Shown: one piece after another, positions 34,759-43,527 of the stretch | Layout: each line of letters opens with the position of its first letter | Position numbering within the stretch: position 1 is the first letter of the stretch | Origin: Kutzneria viridogrisea | GTDB lineage: Bacteria; Actinomycetota; Actinomycetes; Mycobacteriales; Pseudonocardiaceae | Direction: 5' to 3' | Assembly: GCA_014138725.1 (NCBI GenBank) | Contig: JACJID010000010.1 | Span: forward strand, 62,001-126,000 | DNA length: 64,000 nt | Notes under the pieces: model-generated | Told to the model about the DNA's origin: nothing | What the model saw: the letters and a program-made list of their open reading frames with translations, nothing else | The model's database searches: none | Position numbers and translations under genes: made by a program

Positions 34759-36393
34759 GTGCCCATCGAGCAAGTGCAAGAACTGGTCGCCGAGGCCGGA
34801 GCGCACGCGCGCCCGCTGCGCGAGATCCTCGCCGAGCTGACCGAACGCCCGCACGACCTGGCCTCCCTGGTGCGGACCAGTGCCGTGTCCCGGCGCACGG
34901 TCGAGGCCGTGCTGGCCGCAGCCGGGGAGGACCTGGTGGAGTCGGCGCAGGGCGTGCGGCTGCGACCTGAACGGGTACCGGCCTACCGCGAGCTGTTCCG
35001 GTACGAGCAGGTGCGGAGCACCGCGCTGACCGATCCGCTGGCCGCCCGGCTGGCGGCACACGGGGACCTGGTCGAGGAGATGGCCAAGCTCATCGCCGCG
35101 GCGCCGAAGTCCAGGCAGGCGCTGGACCACGTGTCGGCCACGGCGGAGACGGCCGTGCGCCGTGCGCTGTGGCTGGACGCCACGTTCGACCTGGACGGGG
35201 CGAACCTGCTGTGCGTCGGCGACCACGACCTGACCTCGCTGGCCGTCAAGCGGGTCAACCCGGCGGTGTCGGTGACCGTGGTGGACCTGGACGAGCGGAT
35301 CCTGGAGTTCATCGACGGCCAGGGCCTGGACGTGCGCTGCCTGTTCACCGACCTGCGGTTCGGCCTGCCCACCGCGGTCACCGGCTGGGCGGACCTGCTG
35401 TTCACCGACCCGCCCTACACCCCGGAGGGCGTGCGGCTGTTCCTGGCACGCGGCCTGTCCGGGCTGCGCGACCGCGAACTGGGCAGGCTGGTCATGGCCT
35501 ACGGCTTCGGCGAGCGGCAGCCCGCGCTGGGGCTGAAGGTGCAGGAGGCGGTGCAGGACCTGCACCTGGCCTACGAGGCGATCCTGCCGCACTTCAGCCG
35601 CTACGACGGCGCGCAGGCCGTGGGCAGCGCCAGTGACCTCTACGTGTGCCGCCCCACGGCACGCAGTTGGAAGGCCCTGGACAACCCCACGCGCGGCTCT
35701 GGGACTGGGCCGAACATCTACACGCACGGCCCGCAGTCCCTGGAGGGCGCGGGCGAGGCGCTGGACCCCGCCGCGGTCGAGGCGATGTCCGCGGCTGCGG
35801 TGGGCGAACGGGGCCTGCCGCTGGTGACCGTCGCCGAGAGCTGGCACCCGGCGAGCACTGGGCTCGGTCATGTCAAGCTCAGCACCCTGCTCGGTTCCGG
35901 ACTGCCCACCGGCATCGCCCGGCGCCGCCCGTACGGGGTCGCCGTGGACCTGTCTGCCGATCCCGGCGCGTGGCTGCTGCGCGCGCTGCTCGCCGTGAAC
36001 GCCGACCGGGTGGCACTGCTCGTGCCGAACAACCACCCGGACCTGGCCAGTTCGGCGAGCCAGCGCGAGTTGTCGGAGTTGGTCGCGGGCAAGTACGCGC
36101 TGCGATTCCTGCGCAACACGCCCGATTCCCGGTACGCCTTGGTGGTGGCCGAGCTGGTCGCGGAGCCCTCGCTGGTGCTGGAACGGGCGCACGGCAAGGT
36201 CGGCAACGCCTGGCGCGAGGCGCTGGTCCGGGCCGGTCGCGACCTGCCCGACGGGCCGTTGACCAAGAACCAGGCCCGCGCGCTGATCCAGCAGGCCGTG
36301 CCGCGCGCCGAACTGCTGGACGCCTCGCTGCTGGAGCTGCCGCGCCACCAGATCCGGCTGGTCCTCGACGGCGTCCGGGATTGTCAGGGGTAG
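34759..36393 (+). CDS. Branched-polyamine-synthase-like aminopropyltransferase (BpsA/DUF43 type)
   Basis: A 544-residue protein. Residues about 1-80 form a winged-helix-like N-terminus, and residues about 100-330 match the bis-aminopropyl spermidine synthase domain: a catalytic-domain start DHVSATAETAVRRALWL, the Rossmann NLLCVGDHDLTSLA, VTVVDLDERILEFI, and LLFTDPPYTPEG as the DPPY motif. BpsA of thermophiles makes N4-branched polyamines. The C-terminal 200 residues, also rich in Rossmann-like strands (VALLVPNNHPDL), are an extension absent from the archaeal enzymes. GAGAGG places the GTG at 34759. The product here is uncertain. Confidence 0.8.
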   Translation: MPIEQVQELVAEAGAHARPLREILAELTERPHDLASLVRTSAVSRRTVEAVLAAAGEDLVESAQGVRLRPERVPAYRELFRYEQVRSTALTDPLAARLAAHGDLVEEMAKLIAAAPKSRQALDHVSATAETAVRRALWLDATFDLDGANLLCVGDHDLTSLAVKRVNPAVSVTVVDLDERILEFIDGQGLDVRCLFTDLRFGLPTAVTGWADLLFTDPPYTPEGVRLFLARGLSGLRDRELGRLVMAYGFGERQPALGLKVQEAVQDLHLAYEAILPHFSRYDGAQAVGSASDLYVCRPTARSWKALDNPTRGSGTGPNIYTHGPQSLEGAGEALDPAAVEAMSAAAVGERGLPLVTVAESWHPASTGLGHVKLSTLLGSGLPTGIARRRPYGVAVDLSADPGAWLLRALLAVNADRVALLVPNNHPDLASSASQRELSELVAGKYALRFLRNTPDSRYALVVAELVAEPSLVLERAHGKVGNAWREALVRAGRDLPDGPLTKNQARALIQQAVPRAELLDASLLELPRHQIRLVLDGVRDCQG

Positions 36394-36409
36394 GTGCGAT
36401 GCTCCCGGC

Positions 36410-36949
36410 ATGAGCGATGACGACGACGCCTACTCGGCGGTGTGGGCCGGGGACACCAGGAGGACTCCCCCGCTGGTCGGGGACGAGCGGGAGGTCCTGA
36501 CCTCCTACCTGGACTGGCACCGGGAGACCTTCGAGCTCAAGTGCGCGGACATCGCGCGGCGGCGGCTGTCCGAGCGCAGTGTGCCGCCGTCCACGATGTC
36601 CCTGCACGGCCTGGTGCGGCACCTGGCCGCCGTCGAGCGCTACTGGTTCGCCCAGCAGTTCGCCGGTCAGCAGTTACCTGACCTGTACTACACCAGGGAC
36701 GACCCCGACCAGGACTTCAACGACCTGGCCGGGGACGTGGACGAGGTCTTCGCCGTGTGGCGCGAGGAGTGCCGCCGCTCGCGGGAGATCGTCGCCGCCG
36801 CTGAGCTGGGGCAGACCGGGGTGCACCGGCGCAGCGGGGATCCCGTGTCGCTGCGCCGCATCCTGGTGCACATGATCGCCGAGTACGCGCGGCACAACGG
36901 TCACGCCGATCTGCTGCGCGAGGCCCTGGACGGGCGGGTGGGCATGTAG
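36410..36949 (+). CDS. DinB-family protein (DUF664)
   Basis: A 179-residue DinB-fold protein related to that at 25184. The metal-binding pattern is visible in SLHGLVRHLAAVERYWFAQQF and in HMIAEYARHNGHADLLREALDG. Such actinobacterial proteins are candidates for mycothiol S-transferases or for damage-inducible metal hydrolases. It starts 16 bases after the polyamine-synthase-like gene and is followed nine bases later by the phosphatase gene, so the three probably form one transcript. The acidic MSDDDD start is unusual but matches the ATG. Confidence 0.85.
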   Translation: MSDDDDAYSAVWAGDTRRTPPLVGDEREVLTSYLDWHRETFELKCADIARRRLSERSVPPSTMSLHGLVRHLAAVERYWFAQQFAGQQLPDLYYTRDDPDQDFNDLAGDVDEVFAVWREECRRSREIVAAAELGQTGVHRRSGDPVSLRRILVHMIAEYARHNGHADLLREALDGRVGM

Positions 36950-36958
36950 AAACCTCTT

Positions 36959-37402
36959 GTGAGCAGCACACACCTCACCGGCGCGATCCAGCTGCCCGAC
37001 GGGGCCTGGATCCGCGGCCGGGGACTGCGCGACCCCGCACCGGGCGACCCCTCCCCCGAGTACGGCCTGTACCTCGGCTCGCACCGGCTCCGTGCCCGGC
37101 ACGACCCCGTGCTGCGCTGGCCGCACGACTGGCTCGACTGGCCTGACTTCCTGCTGCCACGCGACTTCCAGCGCGCCGTAGAGCTGATCCACGCCCTGCA
37201 CGACCGGGCCCGCTCCGGGGCACGGGTGGAGGTCTGCTGCGGCGGCGGGGTCGGCCGCACCGGAACGGTCATCGCCTGCCTGGCGGTCCTGTCCGGACTC
37301 GACCCCGCCGCGGCCCTGACCTGGACCCGCGCCCACCACAACCCCCGCGCCGTCGAAACCCCCTGGCAACGCCGCTGGATCACCCGCTTCGCCCACGCCT
37401 GA
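36959..37402 (+). CDS. Dual-specificity protein phosphatase
   Basis: A 147-residue protein with the Cys-based phosphatase signature VEVCCGGGVGRTGT, in which CxxxxxR gives the P-loop (the residue before the catalytic Cys is Cys rather than His), and a general-acid DWLDWPDF segment. These small cytosolic phosphatases remove phosphate from Tyr or Ser/Thr. The GTG start is close behind the DinB gene. A long 21-bp tandem repeat array begins five bases after its stop. Confidence 0.82.
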   Translation: MSSTHLTGAIQLPDGAWIRGRGLRDPAPGDPSPEYGLYLGSHRLRARHDPVLRWPHDWLDWPDFLLPRDFQRAVELIHALHDRARSGARVEVCCGGGVGRTGTVIACLAVLSGLDPAAALTWTRAHHNPRAVETPWQRRWITRFAHA

Positions 37403-37407
37403 CCCGC

Positions 37408-37743
37408 GAGTCCCGCCCCGGGGCGCACGAATCCCGCTCTGACACACGCGAGTCCCGCTCAGGGGCGGACGAGTCCCGCCCTACGGAGCGCGAGTCCCGG
37501 TCTGCCGTGCGCGAGTCCCGGTCTGCCGTGGGTGAGTCCCGCCCTGGGGCTGGCGAGTCCCGTCCTGCCGTGCGCGAGTCCCACCCTGGGGCTGGCGAGT
37601 CCCGTCCTGCCGTGGGCGAGTCCCGCCCTGCGGAGCACGAGTCCCGCTCTGACACACGCGAGTCCCGCTCTGGGGGCGGGCGAATCCCGGTCTGACACAC
37701 GCGAGTCCCGCTCTGCGGAGCGCGAGTCCCGCTGCAAGGCAAC
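37408..37743 (+). repeat. Tandem array of about sixteen 21-bp GAGTCCCG units
   Basis: Sixteen units, each 21 bp except one of 22 and a last of 20, start at 37408, 37429, 37450 and so on to 37724. The unit is GAGTCCCG, then a pyrimidine-rich (C/G/T)YCT, then nine variable bases ending in GC or AC. Two units have GAATCCCG. The first begins five bases after the phosphatase stop (TGACCCGC before GAG). The 21-base period keeps reading frames open, which creates spurious ORFs. There are no unique spacers, so it is not CRISPR. Confidence 0.9.
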
Positions 37744-37779
37744 GAGTGGCTCCGTCGCGGACGAACCGGGCCCCGAGGG

Positions 37780-37842
37780 GCGCACGGCTGAACGGGACTC
37801 ACGCGCCCCTGAACGGGATTCGCGGCCGGGAGAGCGGGACTC
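37780..37842 (-). repeat. Three inverted 21-bp GAGTCCCG units facing the forward array
   Basis: On the minus strand units begin at 37842, 37821 and 37800. The first starts six bases past the stop of the minus-strand beta-helix gene (TGA, CCCGGC, GAGTCCCG). With the forward array they form two inverted blocks separated by 36 bp between convergent genes. Confidence 0.88.
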
Positions 37843-37848
37843 GCCGGG

Positions 37849-39363
37849 TCAGGGGTGCAGGCGTTCGGCGAGTTGCTGCTCGTAGAGGCTGGCGGGCACC
37901 AGGTGGGTGCCCGGCGAGACGATCTCGCCCTGCTGGTGCCCGGCGGTGGGCGGGTCCACCTTGCCGGTGCAGCCGAACGCCCAGTTGTGCGCGGTCGGCG
38001 GGTTCTCGACGTGGGCCGTGCCGACGGCGCAGTTCCACAGGACCGAGTTGGCCCCGGCCCAGCCCTGGCCGCTGCCCATCCACTGGCGGTCCTGCAACTC
38101 CAGGTACCCGTTGCCGCTCAGGCTCACCGAGTCGTACAGGGTTCCGGTGGCCCAGCGCTGGTGCGGGCCGGCGTCCAGTTTGCGGCTGCCGGTGTTGGTG
38201 GCCGAGCAGTGCACGACCACGTTCGGCCCGGGCACCCGGGCCTGCGTGGCCCAGGCGTGGAAGTTCGAGCCGGTGGACCGGCACCCGTCGATCAGGGTCT
38301 GCTGGCCGGAGATGGTGTACTCCACCGGCTGGGCGCTGATGTCCTGCGGCACGGACACATCCAGCGCGGCGGTGTCGAGCACGCTGACTCGCAGCGCGTT
38401 CTCGCCGACGCCGAAGGCAGAGCCGAAACGGGTCGCGGTGACGTCGCGGACCCAACTGTCCTGCGCGGCGCCCACACCGACCAGTGCGGAGGCGAAGTAG
38501 CCGCCGTCGTGCCACTTCGGGTCCTGCTCGAACGCGGCGCCGTTGCCCGCGAGGTGCTCGACCCCGGCGCCGGTGATCCGCCCGGCAAAGCCGTAGCGCC
38601 ACACGGTGGCGTGGGTGTACTGGCTTTCCAGCGCGTTGGTCAGCGGCACGTCCACGGTGAGCGTGTTGCCGGACACGACGGTGATCGTGCGGTCGGCGAG
38701 CAGCCCGGTGTTGGGTGTCCACTGGGTGCTCGGCGTGCCGTCCGGCCTGGGCGGGATGGCGTCCATACCGATCGTGTGGATCCAGTTCTTCTCCTGCGGG
38801 CGCTGCACGATCACGTGATCGCCAGCGTGGAAGCCGGAGCCGTCGGCCACGTGCAGGATCCGTGCGCCGACCGGCACGTAGCTGTCGGTCACGGCCTGGG
38901 CGGTGCCTATCTGGCTGCGGCTGCCCGTGCCGCCGAGCTCGACCAGCGTGTGCGCGGCACCGGTGCCGACCAGGTTCGTCGTGGTCCCGGCACCGCGCAG
39001 CACCACCCCGCTGGCCGCGATGCGCACGGTCCCGGCCAGGTGGTAGGTGCCTGCGGCGAGCAGGACGGCGCCCGGCTTGCCGGTCGCAGCCACCTTGTCG
39101 AGGGCCTGTTGGATCCGCGCGGTGTCGTCGCCGCCGGTGCCCGCCGACACCGTGGTCGCCACCGGCATCTGCGGCGGCGCTGCCTCGCCCGCCCGGTAGC
39201 CGACCTGCGAGAAGTCCGGCACCCGGTTGCCCTGGGTGTCGGCGCCGTAGACCAGCTTGCCGCCGCTCAAGGTGATCCACTCTGGGCTGGCCGCCTGCGT
39301 CGGGATCAGCGCTCCGATGACTGCCGCCACAGTCAGGAGAGAAATCCTTATCATGCCGCGCAT
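37849..39363 (-). CDS. Secreted right-handed beta-helix (pectate-lyase-like) protein
   Basis: A 504-residue exported protein: signal peptide MIRISLLTVAAVIGALIPTQA, then DDTARIQQALDKVAATGKPGAVLLAAGTYHLAGTVRIA, the typical start of a pectate-lyase-3-like parallel beta-helix. Repeating short strands (VEHLAGNGAAF, SWVRDVTATRFG, TLIDGCRSTGSNFHAW) follow. Such proteins are polysaccharide lyases or hydrolases of plant or microbial cell walls; no catalytic set could be assigned. The downstream array and the TetR operators of the divergent genes flank it. Export with a GH105-like enzyme at 42366 fits pectin-type substrates. Confidence 0.82.
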   Translation of the reverse strand: MRGMIRISLLTVAAVIGALIPTQAASPEWITLSGGKLVYGADTQGNRVPDFSQVGYRAGEAAPPQMPVATTVSAGTGGDDTARIQQALDKVAATGKPGAVLLAAGTYHLAGTVRIAASGVVLRGAGTTTNLVGTGAAHTLVELGGTGSRSQIGTAQAVTDSYVPVGARILHVADGSGFHAGDHVIVQRPQEKNWIHTIGMDAIPPRPDGTPSTQWTPNTGLLADRTITVVSGNTLTVDVPLTNALESQYTHATVWRYGFAGRITGAGVEHLAGNGAAFEQDPKWHDGGYFASALVGVGAAQDSWVRDVTATRFGSAFGVGENALRVSVLDTAALDVSVPQDISAQPVEYTISGQQTLIDGCRSTGSNFHAWATQARVPGPNVVVHCSATNTGSRKLDAGPHQRWATGTLYDSVSLSGNGYLELQDRQWMGSGQGWAGANSVLWNCAVGTAHVENPPTAHNWAFGCTGKVDPPTAGHQQGEIVSPGTHLVPASLYEQQLAERLHP

Positions 39364-39436
39364 CCTGGCCCATCCACCGGCAGAGCGCCATGATTCATCG
39401 GAGTTTTCAGGCAGGCTTCAGGTCGAAGCAACCACC

Positions 39437-39488
39437 TTGAGCAATCGCTCAAACTCCTGCTACCGTCCAATTTGAGCAACCGCTCAAA
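39437..39488. promoter_or_regulatory. Two TetR-type operators in the divergent promoter
   Basis: TTGAGCAATCGCTCAA (39437-39452) and TTTGAGCAACCGCTCAAA (39471-39488) are near-identical perfect palindromes with 35 bp between centres. They lie between the beta-helix gene and the SRPBCC gene. The TetR gene at 40930, two genes downstream, is the obvious candidate binder, giving autoregulation of this operon and possibly control of the secreted protein. Confidence 0.8.
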
Positions 39489-39501
39489 CCTTGGGGGGAC
39501 G

Positions 39502-40242
39502 ATGCGCAGGCTCTACGCGGAGGCGCGGATCCACACGGATCTGGACACGCTGTGGCGGCACACGCAGGACCCGGCGACGCACGCGCGCTGGGACGGCAGG
39601 TTCGGACGAATCGAGTACCAGCCGGGCACTGACCCGCAGCGCTTCACCTACGCACTGTTCGGGGTCGGCGGGGTCGGCGTCACCGTGGGCGAACGCCACA
39701 AGGCGGACGGCACGCGCACCTCGGCGCTGCGGTTCAGCAGCGCCAACCCGCTGTCGCCGATCCGCCGGGGCGCCGGGCACTGGCGATACGTCCCGGAGCG
39801 GACCGGGGTCCGGTTCCTCACCGGCTACGACTACGAGCCAGGCTGGGGCAAGGCCGCCGACCTGTTGGTCAGGCCGTTCATGGGCTGGCTCACGGCCTGG
39901 TCCTTCGACCGGCTCAGGCTGTGGCTGGAGCGGGGCATCCCGCCCGAGCACAGTCGCAACCAGGCACTGGCCGAGGTGCTGGCGAGAGCAATGCTCACAA
40001 CAGTGGGCAGTGCTCACGGCTTGCTGGCGGGCCTGGCAGTGGCCGGACTCGTCCTGTTGATCCCCCCGCTGCCGACCACCCCGGCCGCGCGCCGCTGCCT
40101 GCGCAGTGCTCCGAAAAGCAGCACCCCGAAGAGCAGCACCCCGAAGGCCGGTGCCAAGGCCAGCGACCCGATGAGCACCAACCCAAAACCCAGCGCCCCC
40201 GATCACATCCCGACCACCCTCGACCTCCTGGAGCAGCCATGA
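39502..40242 (+). CDS. SRPBCC-like protein with membrane segment and repeat tail
   Basis: A 246-residue protein. The first 150 residues look like an SRPBCC (START-like) ligand-binding fold: RRLYAEARIHTDLDTLWRHTQDPATHARWDGRFGRIEY. A hydrophobic segment (SAHGLLAGLAVAGLVLLIPPL) is followed by a short Lys/Ser/Pro tail with tandem SSTPK units. A ligand-carrying or lipid-handling role is plausible but unproven. The ATG at 39502 has GGGGGGAC upstream; an earlier in-frame TTG lies inside an operator. It overlaps the DUF4166 gene by four bases. Confidence 0.75.
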   Translation: MRRLYAEARIHTDLDTLWRHTQDPATHARWDGRFGRIEYQPGTDPQRFTYALFGVGGVGVTVGERHKADGTRTSALRFSSANPLSPIRRGAGHWRYVPERTGVRFLTGYDYEPGWGKAADLLVRPFMGWLTAWSFDRLRLWLERGIPPEHSRNQALAEVLARAMLTTVGSAHGLLAGLAVAGLVLLIPPLPTTPAARRCLRSAPKSSTPKSSTPKAGAKASDPMSTNPKPSAPDHIPTTLDLLEQP

Positions 40243-40922
40243 CATCGATCTTCGAACGGGCGATGGGCACAGCGGAGTTCGGCCGGCTGCACCCGATGGT
40301 GCGCGAGCGCTTCTCAGTGGGCTTGAGCAGCGGCACGGCGAGCATCGCCACGGGCGTGATGTCCCGGGTCTGGCGCGGGGCCGCGTTCACCAAACCGTTC
40401 CTGCACCTGGGCAAGACCAGGCACATCCTGTTCCCGGAGACGGGCACGGACGTGCCATTCACCATGGAGAACTGGCCCTACCTGGACCGCGCGGGCCGCG
40501 AGGTGGTGACCTTCACTCGCACCTTCGAACTGCCCGGCGTGCGGCGCAGGTTCGACGCGACGATGGTGGCCGAGCAGCACACCAACCGCCTGATCGACTA
40601 CCTGGGCACGCACCAGCACGTCGGCGTGGAGTTGGACCTGCGCGCGGACGCCAACGGGGCACTGGTGATCCGCAGCGGCGAGCAGCGCTTCCGGATGGGA
40701 CGGCTGGACTTCCGCGTGCCCGCCATGATCACGGGAACGGCCGCCGTGCGAGAGTGGTTCGACGAGGACACCGAGCGCTTCGGCATCGAGGTGCGCGTGG
40801 TCAACCGGCGGTTCGGGCCACTGTTCGGCTACCGGGGCGGGTTCACCGCCCGATACCTGGACACCGGCGCCATCCCGACCCCGGCCTCAGTGAAGCCGAC
40901 GAAGGAAGAGACGAGGACCTAG
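40239..40922 (+). CDS. DUF4166 family protein
   Basis: A 227-residue protein matching DUF4166: FGRLHPMVRERFSVG, FTKPFLHLGKTRHILFPETG and FTRTFELPGVRRRFDATM. The family is often fused to or beside SDR or SRPBCC proteins, with no known activity. The ATG overlaps the SRPBCC stop (ATGA), so translation is coupled. The TetR gene starts seven bases after it. From the context, both proteins may act on a common small molecule sensed by the TetR regulator. Confidence 0.78.
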   Translation: MTSIFERAMGTAEFGRLHPMVRERFSVGLSSGTASIATGVMSRVWRGAAFTKPFLHLGKTRHILFPETGTDVPFTMENWPYLDRAGREVVTFTRTFELPGVRRRFDATMVAEQHTNRLIDYLGTHQHVGVELDLRADANGALVIRSGEQRFRMGRLDFRVPAMITGTAAVREWFDEDTERFGIEVRVVNRRFGPLFGYRGGFTARYLDTGAIPTPASVKPTKEETRT

Positions 40923-40929
40923 CACCGCC

Positions 40930-41565
40930 ATGGCCGCAGCCGACACCCGTGACCGACTCATCGCCGGAGCGCTGGAAACCGTGCGCGAACTCGGGGTCAC
41001 CGGCGTGTCGGCGCGTACGGTGGCCACTCGCGCCGGGGTCAACCAGGCGCTGGTGTTCTACCACTTCGACAGCGTGGACAACCTGTTGGCGCAGGCCTGC
41101 CTGGCTGAGAGCACGGCGCGGGTGGCGGTCTACCGCGAGCGGTTCGCCACGACCGGCTCGCTGCGCGAACTGCTCGCAGTGGGCCGAGACCTGCACGCGC
41201 GCGAACAGCAGGGTGGCAACGTGGTCGTGCTGGCCCACATGCTCGCCGCCTCGCACGCCAACGACACGCTGCGGGCGGCGACCGCGCAGGCGCTGCGCAT
41301 GTGGACGGCCGAGATCGAGCCGGTACTGGCCAGGGTGCTCGCGGCGGGCCCGCTCAAGGACCTGTTCGACCCGGCGGCGCTGGCGCACGCGGTGGCCGCC
41401 TCGTTCATCGGCCTGGAGCTGTACGGGGACGTGGACCCGGCGGCGGGCGCACTGGCGATGGGCGAGCTGGACCGGCTCGGGGCGCTGGCCGAGGCCCTGG
41501 ACGGGCTGGGGCCGGTGGCGCGCAAGGCGGCGCGGGCCAAGCTCGGCAAGGTGTTGCGGGGCTGA
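40930..41565 (+). CDS. TetR-family transcriptional regulator
   Basis: A 211-residue regulator with a TetR N-terminal HTH: TRDRLIAGALETVRELGVTGVSARTVATRAGVNQALVFYHFDSVDNLL (residues about 5-52). The C-terminal ligand-binding helices follow, with FIGLELYGDVDP as a typical dimer segment. The two palindromes at 39437-39488 upstream of the operon are the probable operators. It is the third gene of the SRPBCC-DUF4166-tetR operon. The effector is unknown. Confidence 0.92.
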   Translation: MAAADTRDRLIAGALETVRELGVTGVSARTVATRAGVNQALVFYHFDSVDNLLAQACLAESTARVAVYRERFATTGSLRELLAVGRDLHAREQQGGNVVVLAHMLAASHANDTLRAATAQALRMWTAEIEPVLARVLAAGPLKDLFDPAALAHAVAASFIGLELYGDVDPAAGALAMGELDRLGALAEALDGLGPVARKAARAKLGKVLRG

Positions 41566-41579
41566 GGCACACTGCCCTG

Positions 41580-42278
41580 ATGGGCTTGTTCGGCGAAGCG
41601 ACGGGTCAGGGCTGGACGCAGGTCGGCGAGTTGCTCGCGGCGCTGGTGCTCACCACGCTGATCGGGCTGGAACGGGAAGTACGGCAGAAGAGCGCGGGCC
41701 TGCGCACGCACACCCTGGTCGGCCTGGGTGCCGCGCTGATCATGCTGATCAGCAAGTACGGGTTCACCGACGTGCTGACCTCCGGCAAGATCGTGCTGGA
41801 CCCGTCCCGGGTGGCCGCGCAGATCGTCTCCGGCATCGGGTTCATCGGCGGCGGCCTGATCTTCGTGCGGCGCGACGCGGTGCGCGGGCTGACCACGGCA
41901 GCGGTGGTGTGGACCAGTGCGGCGGTGGGCATGGCCTGCGGCGCGGGACTGGTCCTGCTGGCCACGGTGGTCACCGCGATGCACTTCGTGATCCTGTTCG
42001 GCTACCCGCCGCTGGTGCGCTGGCTGACGCGATCCCGGCAGCGCTCCTCCTCGGTGCGGGTGGCCTACCAGGACGGGCGCGGCGTGCTGCGCCAACTGCT
42101 CAGCGCCGCCACCGGGCAGGGCTTCGTGGTTGCCGAGGCCGACACGCACCGCCGCCAGGACGAACACGTGGTGGACCTGGAGCTGCGGGTGATCGGCGCG
42201 GGATCGCCCGCACAGCTGGCCGCGGCCTTCTCGGAACTGGACGGGGTGCTCACCGTGCACACCGGGGACGGCGAGTGA
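41580..42278 (+). CDS. MgtC/SapB family membrane protein
   Basis: A 232-residue protein: four or five N-terminal membrane segments with the MgtC signatures LIGLEREVRQKSAGLRTHTLVGLGAAL and GIGFIGGGLIFVRRDAVRGLTTAAVVW, then a soluble ACT-like C-terminal domain (residues about 150-232). MgtC proteins modulate Mg2+ or phosphate homeostasis, often by inhibiting the F1Fo ATPase. It starts 14 bases after tetR, so it may be read through from that operon, although the promoter of the next gene follows it. Confidence 0.88.
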   Translation: MGLFGEATGQGWTQVGELLAALVLTTLIGLEREVRQKSAGLRTHTLVGLGAALIMLISKYGFTDVLTSGKIVLDPSRVAAQIVSGIGFIGGGLIFVRRDAVRGLTTAAVVWTSAAVGMACGAGLVLLATVVTAMHFVILFGYPPLVRWLTRSRQRSSSVRVAYQDGRGVLRQLLSAATGQGFVVAEADTHRRQDEHVVDLELRVIGAGSPAQLAAAFSELDGVLTVHTGDGE

Positions 42279-42281
42279 CCC

Positions 42282-42309
42282 TTGACGATGTAAACCTTTC
42301 CACTACCGT
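42282..42309 (+). promoter_or_regulatory. Promoter of the GH105-like gene
   Basis: TTGACG (42282-42287), 16 bp, TACCGT (42304-42309), the housekeeping-type pattern, 57 bases before the ATG at 42366. Confidence 0.5.
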
Positions 42310-42365
42310 GAGGTGTCGTCACACACCGAGCCTCACCGCCGCGGGCTCACCCCGAGAGGAGCACC

Positions 42366-43517
42366 ATGCTCAGCCCGCGCACCAGACTCGTGCTGACCGC
42401 ACTGGTCAGCTTCGCCCTGCTGCTGCCCAGTACCAGCCAGGCCACGGCCGCCGCGCCGCCGACGGACTGGTCCAAGGCGGTGGTCGACTCCACGATGAAG
42501 CGGTTCACCCCGGCCAAGCTCGGCGGCTGGGGCTACCAGACCGGTCTCTACCTGTACGGGCAGTACCTGGTCTACAAGCGCACCGGCGACAAGGCGTACC
42601 TGGACTACATCAGGAGCTGGGTCGACCGGTTCGTGGACGGCAAGGGCGGCATCTCCAACAGCTTCAACAACCTCGACTCGATGCAGTCGGGCAACCTGCT
42701 GGTGCTGCTGTACCAGGAGACCAAGGACCCCAGGTACAGGACGGCGGCGACCAAGATCCGCAACCGGCTGAACAGCTACCCCAGGACCGCTGACGGCGGG
42801 TTCTGGCACGCCACCAGCCGCGAGCACCAGCTGTGGCTGGACGGCACGTACATGGTGCTGCCCTTCCTGGAACGCTACGGGCACGCCTTCGAGGACGCGG
42901 CCTACTCCGACGCCGAGGCGGGCAAGCAGCTCACCGTGTACGGCTCGCACCTGGCCGACTCCTCCGGGCTGCTCTACCACGCCTACGACGAGTCGGGCAC
43001 GCAGAGCTGGGCGGACCCGAAGACGCACCACTCGCCGGAGTTCTGGTGCCGCTCCATCGGCTGGTACGGCATGGCCAGCGTGGACGTGCTGGACTACCTG
43101 CCCTCGACCAGCCCGTACCGGGCCAAGATCGTCAACTACGTGCGCAACCTGGCCCAGGCCGTGCGCACCTACCAGGACCCGAAGACCGGCCGCTGGTTCC
43201 AGGTGCCGGAGAAGGGCTCGCTCAGCGGCAACTTCACCGAGACCTCCTGCTCGGCCATGTTCACGTACGTGCTGTCCAAGTCCGTGCAGAAGGGCTACCT
43301 CGATCCCAGCTACCAGGCGGTGGCCGACAAGGGCTACCAGGGTGTGCTGGCCAAGGTGTCGCTGGGCTCGGACGGGCTGACCACCATCTCCGACATCTGC
43401 ATCGGCACCAACGTCGGCGACACGAAGTTCTACCTGGACCGGCCCAGGGCCACCAACGACTTCCACGGGCTCGGCGCGTTCCTGATCATGAACGAGCAGT
43501 TGGCGAAGCACACGTAG
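42366..43517 (+). CDS. Secreted glycoside hydrolase family 105-like (unsaturated rhamnogalacturonyl hydrolase)
   Basis: A 383-residue exported protein: signal peptide TRLVLTALVSFALLLPSTSQATA, then an alpha/alpha-barrel with WGYQTGLYLYGQYLVYKRTGD, QLWLDGTYMVLPFLERYG and FWCRSIGWYGMASVDVLDYL, which match the YteR/GH88-GH105 pattern (Asp in LDGTYM as catalytic candidate). These enzymes remove unsaturated uronic sugars from pectin fragments made by lyases. A GAGGAGCACC ribosome site precedes the ATG. It fits functionally with the beta-helix protein 3 kb away. Confidence 0.87.
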   Translation: MLSPRTRLVLTALVSFALLLPSTSQATAAAPPTDWSKAVVDSTMKRFTPAKLGGWGYQTGLYLYGQYLVYKRTGDKAYLDYIRSWVDRFVDGKGGISNSFNNLDSMQSGNLLVLLYQETKDPRYRTAATKIRNRLNSYPRTADGGFWHATSREHQLWLDGTYMVLPFLERYGHAFEDAAYSDAEAGKQLTVYGSHLADSSGLLYHAYDESGTQSWADPKTHHSPEFWCRSIGWYGMASVDVLDYLPSTSPYRAKIVNYVRNLAQAVRTYQDPKTGRWFQVPEKGSLSGNFTETSCSAMFTYVLSKSVQKGYLDPSYQAVADKGYQGVLAKVSLGSDGLTTISDICIGTNVGDTKFYLDRPRATNDFHGLGAFLIMNEQLAKHT

Positions 43518-43527
43518 GCTGCACGCC

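Noticed and set aside
37403-37848. CRISPR array or repeat-rich coding gene in the GAGTCCCG region
   Set aside because: Units are continuous 21-bp tandem repeats without unique spacers and no cas genes are near. Open frames exist on both strands only because the period is a multiple of three.
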